Shown here piece by piece: positions 6,367 through 13,979 of a stretch of 20,494 nucleotides of DNA. The notes under the pieces are model-generated. The model saw nothing but the letters and a program-made list of their open reading frames with translations, was not told the origin of the DNA and searched no databases. Both the position numbers and the translations under genes were made by a program. This DNA is from a virus, in IMG/VR virus record IMGVR_UViG_3300042891_000503, positions 1 to 20,494 of that record; one strand, given 5' to 3'. The first letter of the stretch is position 1. Each line of letters begins with the position of its first letter.

Positions 6367-7166
6367 AGTATCAAGTAGTAGTTCCTTCTTACCAGCGAGC
6401 AGAGATTTGCCGAGATCAAACTCTAGCAACTTTAGAACGCCTGAAAGTAGATAAAGATAAGGTTCATGTCTTTGTCGCTAATGAAGAGCAAGAAGAACTC
6501 TATCGGTCTGTATTAAAAGACGATTACCGCATTGTTGTTGGCGTGCGTGGTATATCTACCCAAAGAAAGTTTTACCACAACTGGTTTCCTGAAAATGAAA
6601 GACTATTAAGCATTGATGATGATATGTCTGATTTACTAGAACTTGGAGATAAGAAACTAGTACCAACACGGTACCAACTCGACGAGATAGCAGAGATAGG
6701 TTTCTCAACAGCAGAAGAACAGGGAGCAAGACAGTGGGGTATTAACCCAACCATGAACCACTTCTTCTTAAAAGACCATATTTCAGTAGGACTTCGATAT
6801 ATATGTGCTAACTTCATGGGAACTTATGCTAAAGACTGGATATTCTGCGATCCTGAAAGACGCATGACCCCAACAGGAGAAGACCACCATTCAACTCTTA
6901 GAGGATTTACTAGATATGGTTGCGTTGTTCGCCTAGAATTCTTATGCCCAAAGACCAAGTATTTTGCTTCAGGCGGTATAGATGCTTGCGTAACAGAAGA
7001 TGGAGATGTGAGAAAAGATAGACATGCTTCAGAATTGCGTTGGGTACAAGAAAGATATCCAGACCTATCTTCAATACAGATTAAAGCAGGAGGAGTAGTG
7101 AATCTTCGCTTGAAGCCGATTACTTTAGGAAGAAAAGAGAGACCATTACATGGACTTGCAAACTAG
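6363..7166 (+). CDS. GT-A glycosyltransferase, TET/JBP-associated type (TAGT-like)
   Basis: A 267-residue protein starting at TTG 6363 within the dioxygenase stop (TTGA), with AAGG just upstream. It begins with a Rossmann-like strand typical of GT-A enzymes (YQVVVPSYQRAE), has VRGISTQRKFYHNWFPENER (62-81) and the metal-binding SIDDDM motif (D85-D87), then GEDHHSTLRGF (172-182), likely the catalytic acidic region. It would transfer a sugar from an NDP-sugar to an acceptor. Its position directly after a TET/JBP dioxygenase, and its similarity to the family described as TET/JBP-associated glycosyltransferases in phages, suggest the acceptor is hydroxymethylated DNA base. A sugar other than glucose cannot be excluded. 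Confidence 0.8.
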   Translation: MKYQVVVPSYQRAEICRDQTLATLERLKVDKDKVHVFVANEEQEELYRSVLKDDYRIVVGVRGISTQRKFYHNWFPENERLLSIDDDMSDLLELGDKKLVPTRYQLDEIAEIGFSTAEEQGARQWGINPTMNHFFLKDHISVGLRYICANFMGTYAKDWIFCDPERRMTPTGEDHHSTLRGFTRYGCVVRLEFLCPKTKYFASGGIDACVTEDGDVRKDRHASELRWVQERYPDLSSIQIKAGGVVNLRLKPITLGRKERPLHGLAN

Positions 7167-7767
7167 AGAAGGAACAACCGATGCTATGACATTGGGCGAA
7201 ATAAATGCGTATAAAACCTGCCCAATACCTGCTGGTTGTAAAGTGTTAGATGTTGGTGGACACATAGGTTCTTTTACTAATTGGGCATTACTACAAGGTG
7301 CTGGTTTCGTAGTTGCCTATGAACCAGAACCAGACAATTTCCGTATGCTTACTCTCAACACAGAAGGCAAACCAGTTGAAATCCATAACAAAGCATTAAC
7401 CCGTGATGGCAGAGATGTAATGCTTAATGTTAAAACTTCTGGACATACGGGCGGACATAGTATTCTTTATGATGGCCCAACTAGAAACCATATAATAGTT
7501 CCGAGCGATTCATTTGCTGAGGTAGTGGCTAGAGTTCAACCCAATGTAGTAAAGATTGACTGCGAGGGCGCAGAATACGAATTCAACATACCCGAAACAC
7601 TTCCTGATTCGGTACAATATGTAACAATGGAAATTCACTTAAACAGGAAAGCCTTAAGAGAGATAGAGGCACCCAAACTGATTCAAGGATTCGAGAAGTG
7701 GACAGCAATAAAGCCACCTAAGATTACGCCCAAAGGCTGGCAGACTATTGCGGTATGGGCAAGATAA
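7150..7767 (+). CDS. FkbM-family SAM-dependent methyltransferase
   Basis: A 205-residue methyltransferase: SAM-binding motif VLDVGGHIGSFT (32-43), acidic loop AYEPEPDNF (56-64) and the FkbM hallmark VVKIDCEGAEYE (133-144). FkbM enzymes O-methylate hydroxyls on sugars and secondary metabolites. ATG 7150 overlaps the glycosyltransferase gene by 17 bases and the stop overlaps the ATG of terS, so it is coupled on both sides. The context suggests it methylates the sugar that the preceding enzyme puts on DNA; that is inference. An alternative is modification of a phage or host glycan. Confidence 0.85.
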   Translation: MDLQTREGTTDAMTLGEINAYKTCPIPAGCKVLDVGGHIGSFTNWALLQGAGFVVAYEPEPDNFRMLTLNTEGKPVEIHNKALTRDGRDVMLNVKTSGHTGGHSILYDGPTRNHIIVPSDSFAEVVARVQPNVVKIDCEGAEYEFNIPETLPDSVQYVTMEIHLNRKALREIEAPKLIQGFEKWTAIKPPKITPKGWQTIAVWAR

Positions 7768-8258
7768 TGACTGATAACGATTCTGTTACAAAGCGAGGAA
7801 GAAAGACCAAACTAGATGATGCTCGAAGGGATAAGTTAATCAAAGCAATAAGAGCAGGAAACGACAAGAAAGTTGCCTGCTCCTTTGCTGGTATATCTGA
7901 AGCAACTCTTTATCGCTGGTTAGAACAGTCAAGAGCCAAGAATGCTAGTGAGGAATTACAAGAATTTCGAGAGTCGTTTGAGCGTAGCGAAGCAGAAGCA
8001 GAAACAATGAATGTTGGCAGAATTGTTCAAGCAGCACAAAATGGAAGATGGCAAGCAGCAGCATGGTGGCTAGAAAGAAAACACCCTGAACGCTGGGCAC
8101 AACACACTAAGATTAAAGCAGAACTTTCTGGACCTGACGGAGCGCCAATAACAATTAGCGTTGAAGAGGCTAGGAAAGTAGTATTAGAAATGCTTAATGA
8201 AGGGGGAGATGATGGGCTTATCATTGATGGAGAAAGTCCAGAAGTTATCCAAGAGTGA
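7767..8258 (+). CDS. terS: Terminase small subunit
   Basis: A 163-residue DNA-binding protein. The N-terminal part has a basic start (KRGRKTKLDDARRDKLIKA) and a helix-turn-helix, KKVACSFAGISEATLYRWLE, typical of small terminase subunits and Hin-like recombinase HTH domains. The middle (QAAQNGRWQAAAWWLERKHPERW) is the helical oligomerisation region seen in many actinophage TerS proteins. It recognises phage DNA for packaging. ATG 7767 shares a base with the FkbM stop (TAATG); an in-frame ATG at 7755 is the alternative. The large subunit overlaps its 3' end. Confidence 0.85.
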   Translation: MTDNDSVTKRGRKTKLDDARRDKLIKAIRAGNDKKVACSFAGISEATLYRWLEQSRAKNASEELQEFRESFERSEAEAETMNVGRIVQAAQNGRWQAAAWWLERKHPERWAQHTKIKAELSGPDGAPITISVEEARKVVLEMLNEGGDDGLIIDGESPEVIQE

Positions 8259-9594
8259 GAAAGAAAAGTGGCTCTCGGAACTTCCTGAACCAGTATTAAC
8301 AGAACTCTATAAATCTCCTTGGTGGTTTATTGGTAGACCCGAGCAACAAGAACCTGAAGGTGATTGGTTTATCTGGTTAATTCTTTCTGGTCGTGGTTGG
8401 GGTAAGACAAGAACTGGAGCAGAGTGGCTTGCTAAGAAAGTTATAGATAACCCTAAGACTAAAGATAATGTTTCCACCCAATGGGCTATTGTCGCACCAA
8501 CCTTCAAAGACGCAAAGAGTATCTGCGTAGAAGGACCTAGCGGATTATTGAAAGCACTCCAACACCAAGGATTACAGAACGAAAAAGATTATGTCTATAA
8601 CAAATCATCACACAAAATAGATATGGCTAATGGGGCAAGAATACATACCTTTGGTGCAGACTCTCCAGATTCTGGTCGTGGTCTTAACTTATCTGGTGCT
8701 TGGCTAGACGAGATAGCATCATGGCAATATCCATACGAATCATGGACAGAAGGATTAGCACCAGCATTGCGTATTGGTGAAAGACCAAGAGTTGTTGTTA
8801 CTACTACACCCAAGCCAATTAAGTTAATCCGTGAGTGGGTTAGCAGAACAGATAACTCAATACATTTAACAAGAGGTAGCACTTTTGATAATGCTAAGAA
8901 CCTTTCAGGGAACGCATTAAAGGAGTTACGTAACCGATATGAGGGCACAAGAACAGGGCGACAGGAACTTTACGGCGAAATACTTGAACAGGCTGAGGGA
9001 GCCTTGTGGATAAGAAACTGGATTGAAGATACAAGAATTAGTATTGATAACTTACCTAAACTAACAAGAGTGGTAGTAGGTATAGACCCTGCCGTAACTA
9101 GTAGTGAGAACTCTGATGAAACAGGAATTATTACTTGTGGTCTTGGCGAAGATAAACACTTCTATGTATTGGCTGATGATACTTTGAGAGCAACACCTAA
9201 CGAGTGGGGTAAGCGATCACTTCAAGCATATACAAGATGGAGAGCAGACAGATTAGTTGCTGAAGTAAATAATGGTGGAGATATGGTTGCTATGGTTATT
9301 CAACAAGTAGATAGAAATGCACCAGTCAAGAAAGTTCATGCGACACGCAATAAATCCACAAGAGCAGAACCGATATCAGCACTCTATGAACAAGGTAAGG
9401 TTCACCACGTAGGAGGCTTTCCACAGTTAGAAGACCAAATGGTTCTTTGGACACCGGACTCTAAGAAATCACCAGATAGACTAGATGCTCTAGTTTGGGC
9501 ACTTACAGAACTAAGCGGTAGTTACCAAACACTAACAGGAACAGTTCCACTATCACTTACTCAAATTAACGACTGGTCTATACCAAGGATGTGA
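8212..9594 (+). CDS. terL: Terminase large subunit (packaging ATPase-nuclease)
   Basis: The packaging motor, about 460 residues. Numbered from the in-frame ATG 8197: Walker A SGRGWGKT (64-71), Walker B LSGAWLDEIASW with D171/E172, coupling motif TTTPKP (202-207), then an RNase H-like nuclease with D297 (GIDPAV), E356 (VAEVNNGGD) and D430 (SPDRLDALVW). All catalytic residues are present. It cuts concatemeric DNA and pumps it into the prohead. The start is uncertain among ATG 8197, 8209 and 8212: GGGGGAG lies just before the last two, and 8212 is chosen. It overlaps terS by about 47 bases. Portal does not follow directly; 5 kb of cargo intervenes. Confidence 0.95.
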   Translation: MGLSLMEKVQKLSKSEKEKWLSELPEPVLTELYKSPWWFIGRPEQQEPEGDWFIWLILSGRGWGKTRTGAEWLAKKVIDNPKTKDNVSTQWAIVAPTFKDAKSICVEGPSGLLKALQHQGLQNEKDYVYNKSSHKIDMANGARIHTFGADSPDSGRGLNLSGAWLDEIASWQYPYESWTEGLAPALRIGERPRVVVTTTPKPIKLIREWVSRTDNSIHLTRGSTFDNAKNLSGNALKELRNRYEGTRTGRQELYGEILEQAEGALWIRNWIEDTRISIDNLPKLTRVVVGIDPAVTSSENSDETGIITCGLGEDKHFYVLADDTLRATPNEWGKRSLQAYTRWRADRLVAEVNNGGDMVAMVIQQVDRNAPVKKVHATRNKSTRAEPISALYEQGKVHHVGGFPQLEDQMVLWTPDSKKSPDRLDALVWALTELSGSYQTLTGTVPLSLTQINDWSIPRM

Positions 9595-9596
9595 AA

Positions 9597-9773
9597 ATGA
9601 GTTTCATTGGATATTGTAGTAAATGTAAAGAAAGAGTAAAGGTGAAGGGTAACAATGCTCCAAGTTCGCCGAGTTCTACTTTAATTTACTATGAAGGAAG
9701 TTGCCCTACCTGTAGTAGTTCAGTAAAATCTTTTAAAGAAGTTCCTAAGTTTGGAGGTAAATGGCGTGTTTAA
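9597..9773 (+). CDS. 58-aa zinc-ribbon protein
   Basis: A 58-residue protein with [12 protein letters not shown] near the start and SCPTCSSS near residue 36, two CxxC pairs forming a small zinc ribbon, and a basic C-terminus (FGGKWRV). ATG 9597 is preferred to GTG 9591 because AGGA lies 7 bases upstream. Its 3' end carries the ribosome site GGAGG for the next gene. It follows terL by 2 bases. Similar CxxC microproteins occur in this position in actinophage genomes without known function. Confidence 0.7.
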   Translation: MSFIGYCSKCKERVKVKGNNAPSSPSSTLIYYEGSCPTCSSSVKSFKEVPKFGGKWRV

Positions 9774-10068
9774 TGACCCAAGAGATATTGCTGCTTATGC
9801 TGCTAGGTTAGTAACTGGAGATAGACAAGAAGATTACGGTCACCCTCTTGATGACTTCACTAGAGCAGGAAAGATATGGGAGGCGATATTAGGAGTTCCA
9901 GTTACGGCTGAGCAAGTAGCCTTATGTATGGTGGGAATTAAAATAAGTCGCCAAACCAATGCGCCTAAAGTAGATAATATCGTTGATGGTATAGGTTACT
10001 TTCTTACCTTGGCTATGGTTCAAGAAGAGCGAGCCGAGAGGGACCGTAATGAGAATACTAGCATTTAA
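9766..10068 (+). CDS. DUF6378-like phage protein
   Basis: A 100-residue protein from GTG 9766, which has GGAGG 8 bases upstream; TTG 9751 is in frame but lies on that ribosome site. The pattern [61 protein letters not shown] matches a common phage family labelled DUF6378. The all-helical layout with conserved Asp/Glu resembles MazG-type nucleotide pyrophosphohydrolases, so a role in nucleotide metabolism is possible but unproven. It overlaps both neighbours (8 and 20 bases). Confidence 0.75.
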   Translation: MFNDPRDIAAYAARLVTGDRQEDYGHPLDDFTRAGKIWEAILGVPVTAEQVALCMVGIKISRQTNAPKVDNIVDGIGYFLTLAMVQEERAERDRNENTSI

Positions 10069-11698
10069 TATAGCCCATGATAGTTCTGTATGTGTATTAA
10101 ATGATGGCGAAATTGAGTTTTTTTGTAAGGAAGAACGAATCTCTAGAAAAAAGAGAGACAAGCACCCCTTCAAATCTTTAGAATTATTGAAAGCAAATTT
10201 AGCAGGACCTTTAGACCATGCGCTCTATACAGTACCAGATAACAATGAACTCGGTATTGAAACTGTTTATAGCCGTTATATAGAAAAAACTTTTAATGTG
10301 CCTTTAGAGAATTTCTCGGCACTAACTCATCATCAATCACATGCCAACCTTGCCTACTTTAATAGCGGGTTTGAAAGTTGCTTAGTTTTTGTTATTGACC
10401 GAAATGGCTCTATAATTTTTGCTGAGGATAAAGAAGTTGCTAGAGAGTCAGAGTCTGTATATTTATGCGATAAAAATAACTTTCTAAAACCTTTACAGAA
10501 AAACTTTTGGCTTATGCCTGATATGTCTTCTAAACGGCTAAAAGTTCTAAAGTCTTTAGAAGTTCTTTATCTTGACACAAAAGTTACTCTCAATAATTTT
10601 TTGAGCATTGTTAAAGTCTATGAGTCGGCTACAACTATGATCGGGCAAAACCCTTTAGAAAATGGAAAAACTATGGGGCTTTCCTCTTATGGAACTTACA
10701 ACGATAACTATAAACTCTTTCATAAGTCCGTTGCAAGGGCTGAATTATTTACTGATTCTTACCCTGTTTGCTTCTTTGAAAAAGAAGATAAAATAACTTC
10801 TGATATAGATAATCAAAACTACTTAGAGTACGCAAACTTGGCTAAGCAAGTTCAAATCGATACCCAAGAAGCAGTTTTAGAGTTGATTAAATATCATGTA
10901 GAGAAAACCAAAGTCCGTAATGTTTGCCTCGTTGGTGGTTATGGATTAAATGTAGTCGCTAATAACTTCTATCTTAAAAACATGAAAGATGTTACTTTCT
11001 ATTTCGAACCAGTAGCCGATGATACAGGTGTGCCTATTGGTGCCGCTATGATGAAATATGTTATGGAAACAGGCAAGCGACCTAAAAAATTAAAGGATAA
11101 CTTTTTTCATTTTTATGACCTAGACCTTAGAACTTTTGGTGAAAGAGTGCCAAATATGGAACACTTAGTAGACTTGTTAATCAATCAAAAGAGTTTAGCC
11201 ATTTTCGATGGCAGTCCTGAGGCTGGTCCAAGGGCGTTAGGTCATAGGTCAATTCTTTTCGACCCAAGAAATAAGGACTGTAAGGCAATCGTCAATAAAA
11301 TTAAAAAAAGGGAATGGTATAGACCTTTTGCTGGAGTTATATTAGAGTCAGAATTCGATAAGTATTTCGTTACTTTAGGTCTTTCTTCATCAGAATATAT
11401 GACAGTAAACTTTGATGCAAAAGAGTCGGCAATAAGCCTCGTGCCCGGAATTATTCATGTAGATAATACAAGCAGAATACAAACAGTCAAAGAAGGCTTT
11501 CTATTCGACCTACTTCAAGGCTTTTATGAAAAAACAGGGTGTCCTATGTTACTTAATACAAGTTTCAATCTTGCTGGAGAGCCTTTAGTTCAAACTAAAG
11601 ACGAGGCAATACAAACCTTGAGCGAAAGTACCCTAGATGCGGTATATTTTGTTGATACGAAAACTATAGTAGAGAGAGATACAAATGAAAGTTTTTAA
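10049..11698 (+). CDS. Carbamoyltransferase, NodU/TobZ/CmcH family
   Basis: A full-length 549-residue two-domain enzyme. The Kae1-like N-terminal domain shows AHDSS (9-13), the metal-binding HHQSHA (94-99), VGGYGLN (295-301) and [13 protein letters not shown] (321-333). The YrdC-like C-terminal domain shows [14 protein letters not shown] (388-401), [11 protein letters not shown] (421-431) and [14 protein letters not shown] (501-514). These enzymes use carbamoyl phosphate and ATP to make carbamoyl-adenylate and carbamoylate a hydroxyl on a sugar or antibiotic. Phage members have been shown to carbamoylate 5-hydroxymethylcytosine in DNA, so DNA is a credible target given the dioxygenase upstream; a glycan or a small metabolite is the alternative. 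ATG 10049 follows GAGAGGGA. Confidence 0.9.
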   Translation: MRILAFNIAHDSSVCVLNDGEIEFFCKEERISRKKRDKHPFKSLELLKANLAGPLDHALYTVPDNNELGIETVYSRYIEKTFNVPLENFSALTHHQSHANLAYFNSGFESCLVFVIDRNGSIIFAEDKEVARESESVYLCDKNNFLKPLQKNFWLMPDMSSKRLKVLKSLEVLYLDTKVTLNNFLSIVKVYESATTMIGQNPLENGKTMGLSSYGTYNDNYKLFHKSVARAELFTDSYPVCFFEKEDKITSDIDNQNYLEYANLAKQVQIDTQEAVLELIKYHVEKTKVRNVCLVGGYGLNVVANNFYLKNMKDVTFYFEPVADDTGVPIGAAMMKYVMETGKRPKKLKDNFFHFYDLDLRTFGERVPNMEHLVDLLINQKSLAIFDGSPEAGPRALGHRSILFDPRNKDCKAIVNKIKKREWYRPFAGVILESEFDKYFVTLGLSSSEYMTVNFDAKESAISLVPGIIHVDNTSRIQTVKEGFLFDLLQGFYEKTGCPMLLNTSFNLAGEPLVQTKDEAIQTLSESTLDAVYFVDTKTIVERDTNESF

Positions 11699-11816
11699 GG
11701 GTGTGACAGATAACTGGGGGATAGCAATTCAATTCCATAGTTGGGATAAAAGTCTTACTATTCAATTCCTGAGGTTTTATATTATTTTTGTGGCACATAA
11801 ATGGTGGTCGAATTAA
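11685..11816 (+). CDS. 43-aa hypothetical protein between carbamoyltransferase and oxygenase
   Basis: ATG 11685 lies behind AGAGAGAGA and overlaps the end of the carbamoyltransferase gene by 14 bases. The 43-codon frame ends in TAA at 11814-11816, immediately before the ATG of the next gene, so it fills the apparent gap exactly. It starts [20 protein letters not shown] and ends in an aromatic/basic stretch (FLRFYIIFVAHKWW) that could be amphipathic or membrane-seeking. No family recognised; the packing suggests translational coupling. Confidence 0.65.
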   Translation: MKVFKGVTDNWGIAIQFHSWDKSLTIQFLRFYIIFVAHKWWSN

Positions 11817-12377
11817 ATGAGAATTATTGAAAATGTATTACCTGAACAACTTTGTTACGAAATTGGTGGTTTGGGATACAGATTAACAAGAGGGTATGAC
11901 TTAACAGAAGAAGAACTCAATATACAGTCATGGACTAATTTCCGTTGGCACTCAGACCTAAATCAAGAGTCTACCCCTGTTCTATGTTACTCAATGCCGA
12001 AATCCTTAAGCAAACAGATAATTCCTTTCTTAAAAAAGAACGACTTATTTTCAAATGAAACCGAAGAAAGTCTCCGCGAGGAAATGAAGTTTATGATTTA
12101 TGTTTGGACGAAAGGCTCATGGATTAACTGGCACGGTGACGCTCATGCGAAACAAGCAGTTACCATATATTTGAATAAAGACTGGCATTACAACGATGGG
12201 GGACTTTTTATTTGGCAAGATGAGACCACAAGCGAACTAAAAGTTGTTGAACCAAAGTTTAATACTTTAGTTTACAATGAGGGGTCAATGATGCACGGAA
12301 CCACACCTGTTACTTCTAGTACAAGTTTAAGAATTACAGTTCAAGGTTTTATGCTGCGCTCAGACGCGCAAACTTAG
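11817..12377 (+). CDS. 2OG-Fe(II) oxygenase, prolyl-hydroxylase-like
   Basis: A 186-residue protein whose second half is a P4H-type oxygenase core: WHGDAHAKQAVTIYLNKDW with iron ligands H106 and D108, GGLFIWQDE, MMHGTTPV with H160 and SLRITVQGF with R172 for 2-oxoglutarate. It is unlike the TET/JBP enzyme at 5500-6366 in motifs and length. Such small oxygenases are common in aquatic phages, with targets proposed among proteins, DNA bases or metabolites. It directly follows the 43-aa gene in the carbamoyltransferase operon. Its stop codon overlaps the stop of the convergent gene on the other strand. Confidence 0.8.
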   Translation: MRIIENVLPEQLCYEIGGLGYRLTRGYDLTEEELNIQSWTNFRWHSDLNQESTPVLCYSMPKSLSKQIIPFLKKNDLFSNETEESLREEMKFMIYVWTKGSWINWHGDAHAKQAVTIYLNKDWHYNDGGLFIWQDETTSELKVVEPKFNTLVYNEGSMMHGTTPVTSSTSLRITVQGFMLRSDAQT

Positions 12378-12565
12378 TCATCAAAAGGTCTTTCTTTGAA
12401 TATTACATTGGTGTCGTTCTGTTCTAAGAGTAAATCAAACAGTTCATCAGGGTCTAGTTCTTTTACTCTAGAACCATTGAAATAGGTATATACAGAAAAC
12501 ATAAAAGCAGCAGTGGCAAAAGCAAAAGCAAAGAAACTTAAAATTAAAGCAACCCAAGAAATCAT
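12374..12565 (-). CDS. 63-aa single-pass membrane protein
   Basis: A 63-residue protein with a hydrophobic segment at about 4-28 (WVALILSFFAFAFATAAFMF) followed by an acidic, probably cytoplasmic tail (VKELDPDELFDLLLEQND). Its ATG shares a base with the stop of the SpeD-like gene (TAATG), so it is the last gene of a four-gene - strand operon. Its stop overlaps that of the oxygenase on the + strand. Family not recognised; a holin or membrane partner is possible but unsupported. Confidence 0.6.
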   Translation of the reverse strand: MISWVALILSFFAFAFATAAFMFSVYTYFNGSRVKELDPDELFDLLLEQNDTNVIFKERPFDD

Positions 12566-12945
12566 TATTCAAACCCATGTTCTTCAGTGATGAAACCATT
12601 TTCTCTATTTAATAGTATGTAATCAAATGCAGTAATAGCAAACTTTGACTTAATAGTATCTAAGACTGCTTTCTGATCTAACTGCCCACAGGTGTAAAGA
12701 TCAAATTGCAATAAAGCAGGAGAAGGTTCGTCCCAAATATGAAAGGCAATATGGCTAGTTTCAATCATAACTATGGCAGTTAGTCCTCGATTGCCCTCTA
12801 CATCTACGTAAGAGGCAAAAGGACCTTTAATAATCTTCATGTCTATTGCTTTGACTAAGTCAGTTAAGAACTCTATCGCCTCATCGTCAGACTTCATGGG
12901 GCTATTGACTTTAGCATTAACTAATAAGTGTTTATGAAATATCAT
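12565..12945 (-). CDS. speD: SpeD-like pyruvoyl-dependent decarboxylase (AdoMetDC family)
   Basis: A 126-residue protein from an ATG that overlaps the upstream gene's stop (ATGA); a longer in-frame start at 12978 would overlap more. It aligns with class 1 prokaryotic S-adenosylmethionine decarboxylases: MIFHKHLLVNA at the start, then IETSHIAFHIWDEPSPALLQ and FDLYTCG, giving S64, H65, H69 and C86. The family self-cleaves before this Ser to make a pyruvoyl cofactor and supplies the aminopropyl donor for spermidine. The usual Glu before the Ser is Thr here. SpeD homologs in phages and bacteria can have changed substrate (ornithine or arginine), so the substrate is not assigned. Confidence 0.75.
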   Translation of the reverse strand: MIFHKHLLVNAKVNSPMKSDDEAIEFLTDLVKAIDMKIIKGPFASYVDVEGNRGLTAIVMIETSHIAFHIWDEPSPALLQFDLYTCGQLDQKAVLDTIKSKFAITAFDYILLNRENGFITEEHGFE

Positions 12946-13610
12946 TTCGCGTCTACCTGAAATTCCTTTTTCTTCCAAATCTTTTTCTTATACCAATTAG
13001 GGATTTGAGCGCGTTCTGCCACTTTCTCGCTCCAAAAATCAGCGTCATGTTTTCCTAGGGAAGCCTCCCAATCTTCTCTAGCCAAAGGTATTAGTTGATA
13101 CATAGGCGTTCCTTTCGGTATTACCCCTGTAAAACCTTTTTTAATATAAAAAGGCAAGTTGCCAAATGGTACATGCCTAAACTCATCATAATCAATTATT
13201 CCTGAGAAAGTGTAAAAAGGTAAGTCAATTCGATTTAGCGGGTGAGTAACGAGTCCTGAAAAACCTGACGGGAAAATTGGAGACCATATTGAGTTCCATA
13301 AGAACTGATAATGTAAATAGCCATCTATCTCTGGAAGGTGATTCGGCTCGCGAAAATCTACCATCTTAATTAAATGAGGTGCTGAGATTTGAAAGCCGTC
13401 TGCTGTTTCGTCAACACTAATATCAGTCCAAGTTCTTTGAATATACCCATGCGTTAAAGAGTCTAAAAAAGGTGAACAGGCTTTTATATTAGGCTCAGCG
13501 CGATTAGGTGCTATGGTTTTATACCAATCAGGAATACAATACTTACTTGGTACTGGAGCCTCTGTAATTTCTTGTACTTGCTCACTTCCTGGTATAAATT
13601 GAATTTTCAT
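12942..13610 (-). CDS. 222-aa conserved phage protein of unknown function
   Basis: A 222-residue protein with no motif that fixes a reaction. Notable stretches: PVPSKYCIPDWYKTIAPN (20-37), KACSPFLDSLTHGYIQRTW (43-61) and PFGNLPFYIKKGFTGVIPKG (148-167). Trp, Pro and Phe are abundant and the C-terminus is Lys-rich (WYKKKIWKKKEF). It resembles a protein recurring in marine T4-like and other aquatic phages with no assigned activity (recalled, not searched). It starts directly after the SNase stop (TAAATG) and overlaps SpeD, so the four genes form one transcript. Confidence 0.7.
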   Translation of the reverse strand: MKIQFIPGSEQVQEITEAPVPSKYCIPDWYKTIAPNRAEPNIKACSPFLDSLTHGYIQRTWTDISVDETADGFQISAPHLIKMVDFREPNHLPEIDGYLHYQFLWNSIWSPIFPSGFSGLVTHPLNRIDLPFYTFSGIIDYDEFRHVPFGNLPFYIKKGFTGVIPKGTPMYQLIPLAREDWEASLGKHDADFWSEKVAERAQIPNWYKKKIWKKKEFQVDAK

Positions 13611-13979
13611 TTAACCGCCAGTTTTTCCAACATTTAGTTCGCTCTCTTTCCATACGGTCTTAGTACCTCCATCGTATGACTTAGCCAGTCCTTTTTCAAT
13701 CAAAGACTTGTTGAAACTAGTGTTGTCGGGGAGAAATAATTCTCCTAGTATGCGTCCATACTTATCAGGCTTAGTTGTTTGGATACGGAATGACTTGCCT
13801 TCCAGAGCACTCTTCACATATTCCTTGACTTGCTTGCCTAATTCTGTATTCTTCTCTGCTGTATCTATACCAGACAACCGAACCCTAGTCTTGTAATGTA
13901 AAGAAAACCCCAAGTCAATCGCTATATCTATTGTATCGCCATCTACAACTCTATCAACTCTTGCCAAGTATTCGAACAT
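13611..13979 (-). CDS. Staphylococcal-nuclease-like thermonuclease (SNase)
   Basis: A 122-residue SNase-fold nuclease: VVDGDTIDIAIDLG (11-24), TRVRLSGIDTAE (31-42) with R34, D39 and E42, and DKYGRILGEL (72-81) with R76, matching the catalytic Arg/Asp/Glu/Arg set of the family. No signal peptide is seen, so it probably acts inside the cell, perhaps degrading host DNA for nucleotide scavenging, as in other aquatic phages. It is the first gene of the - strand operon, with AGAAGGAG 5 bases before its ATG and a divergent 59-base intergenic region upstream. Confidence 0.85.
   Translation of the reverse strand: MFEYLARVDRVVDGDTIDIAIDLGFSLHYKTRVRLSGIDTAEKNTELGKQVKEYVKSALEGKSFRIQTTKPDKYGRILGELFLPDNTSFNKSLIEKGLAKSYDGGTKTVWKESELNVGKTGG

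Noticed and set aside
8595-8948. 117-aa open frame antisense to terL
   Set aside because: It lies wholly within the strongly conserved terminase ATPase region and shows no motif of its own.
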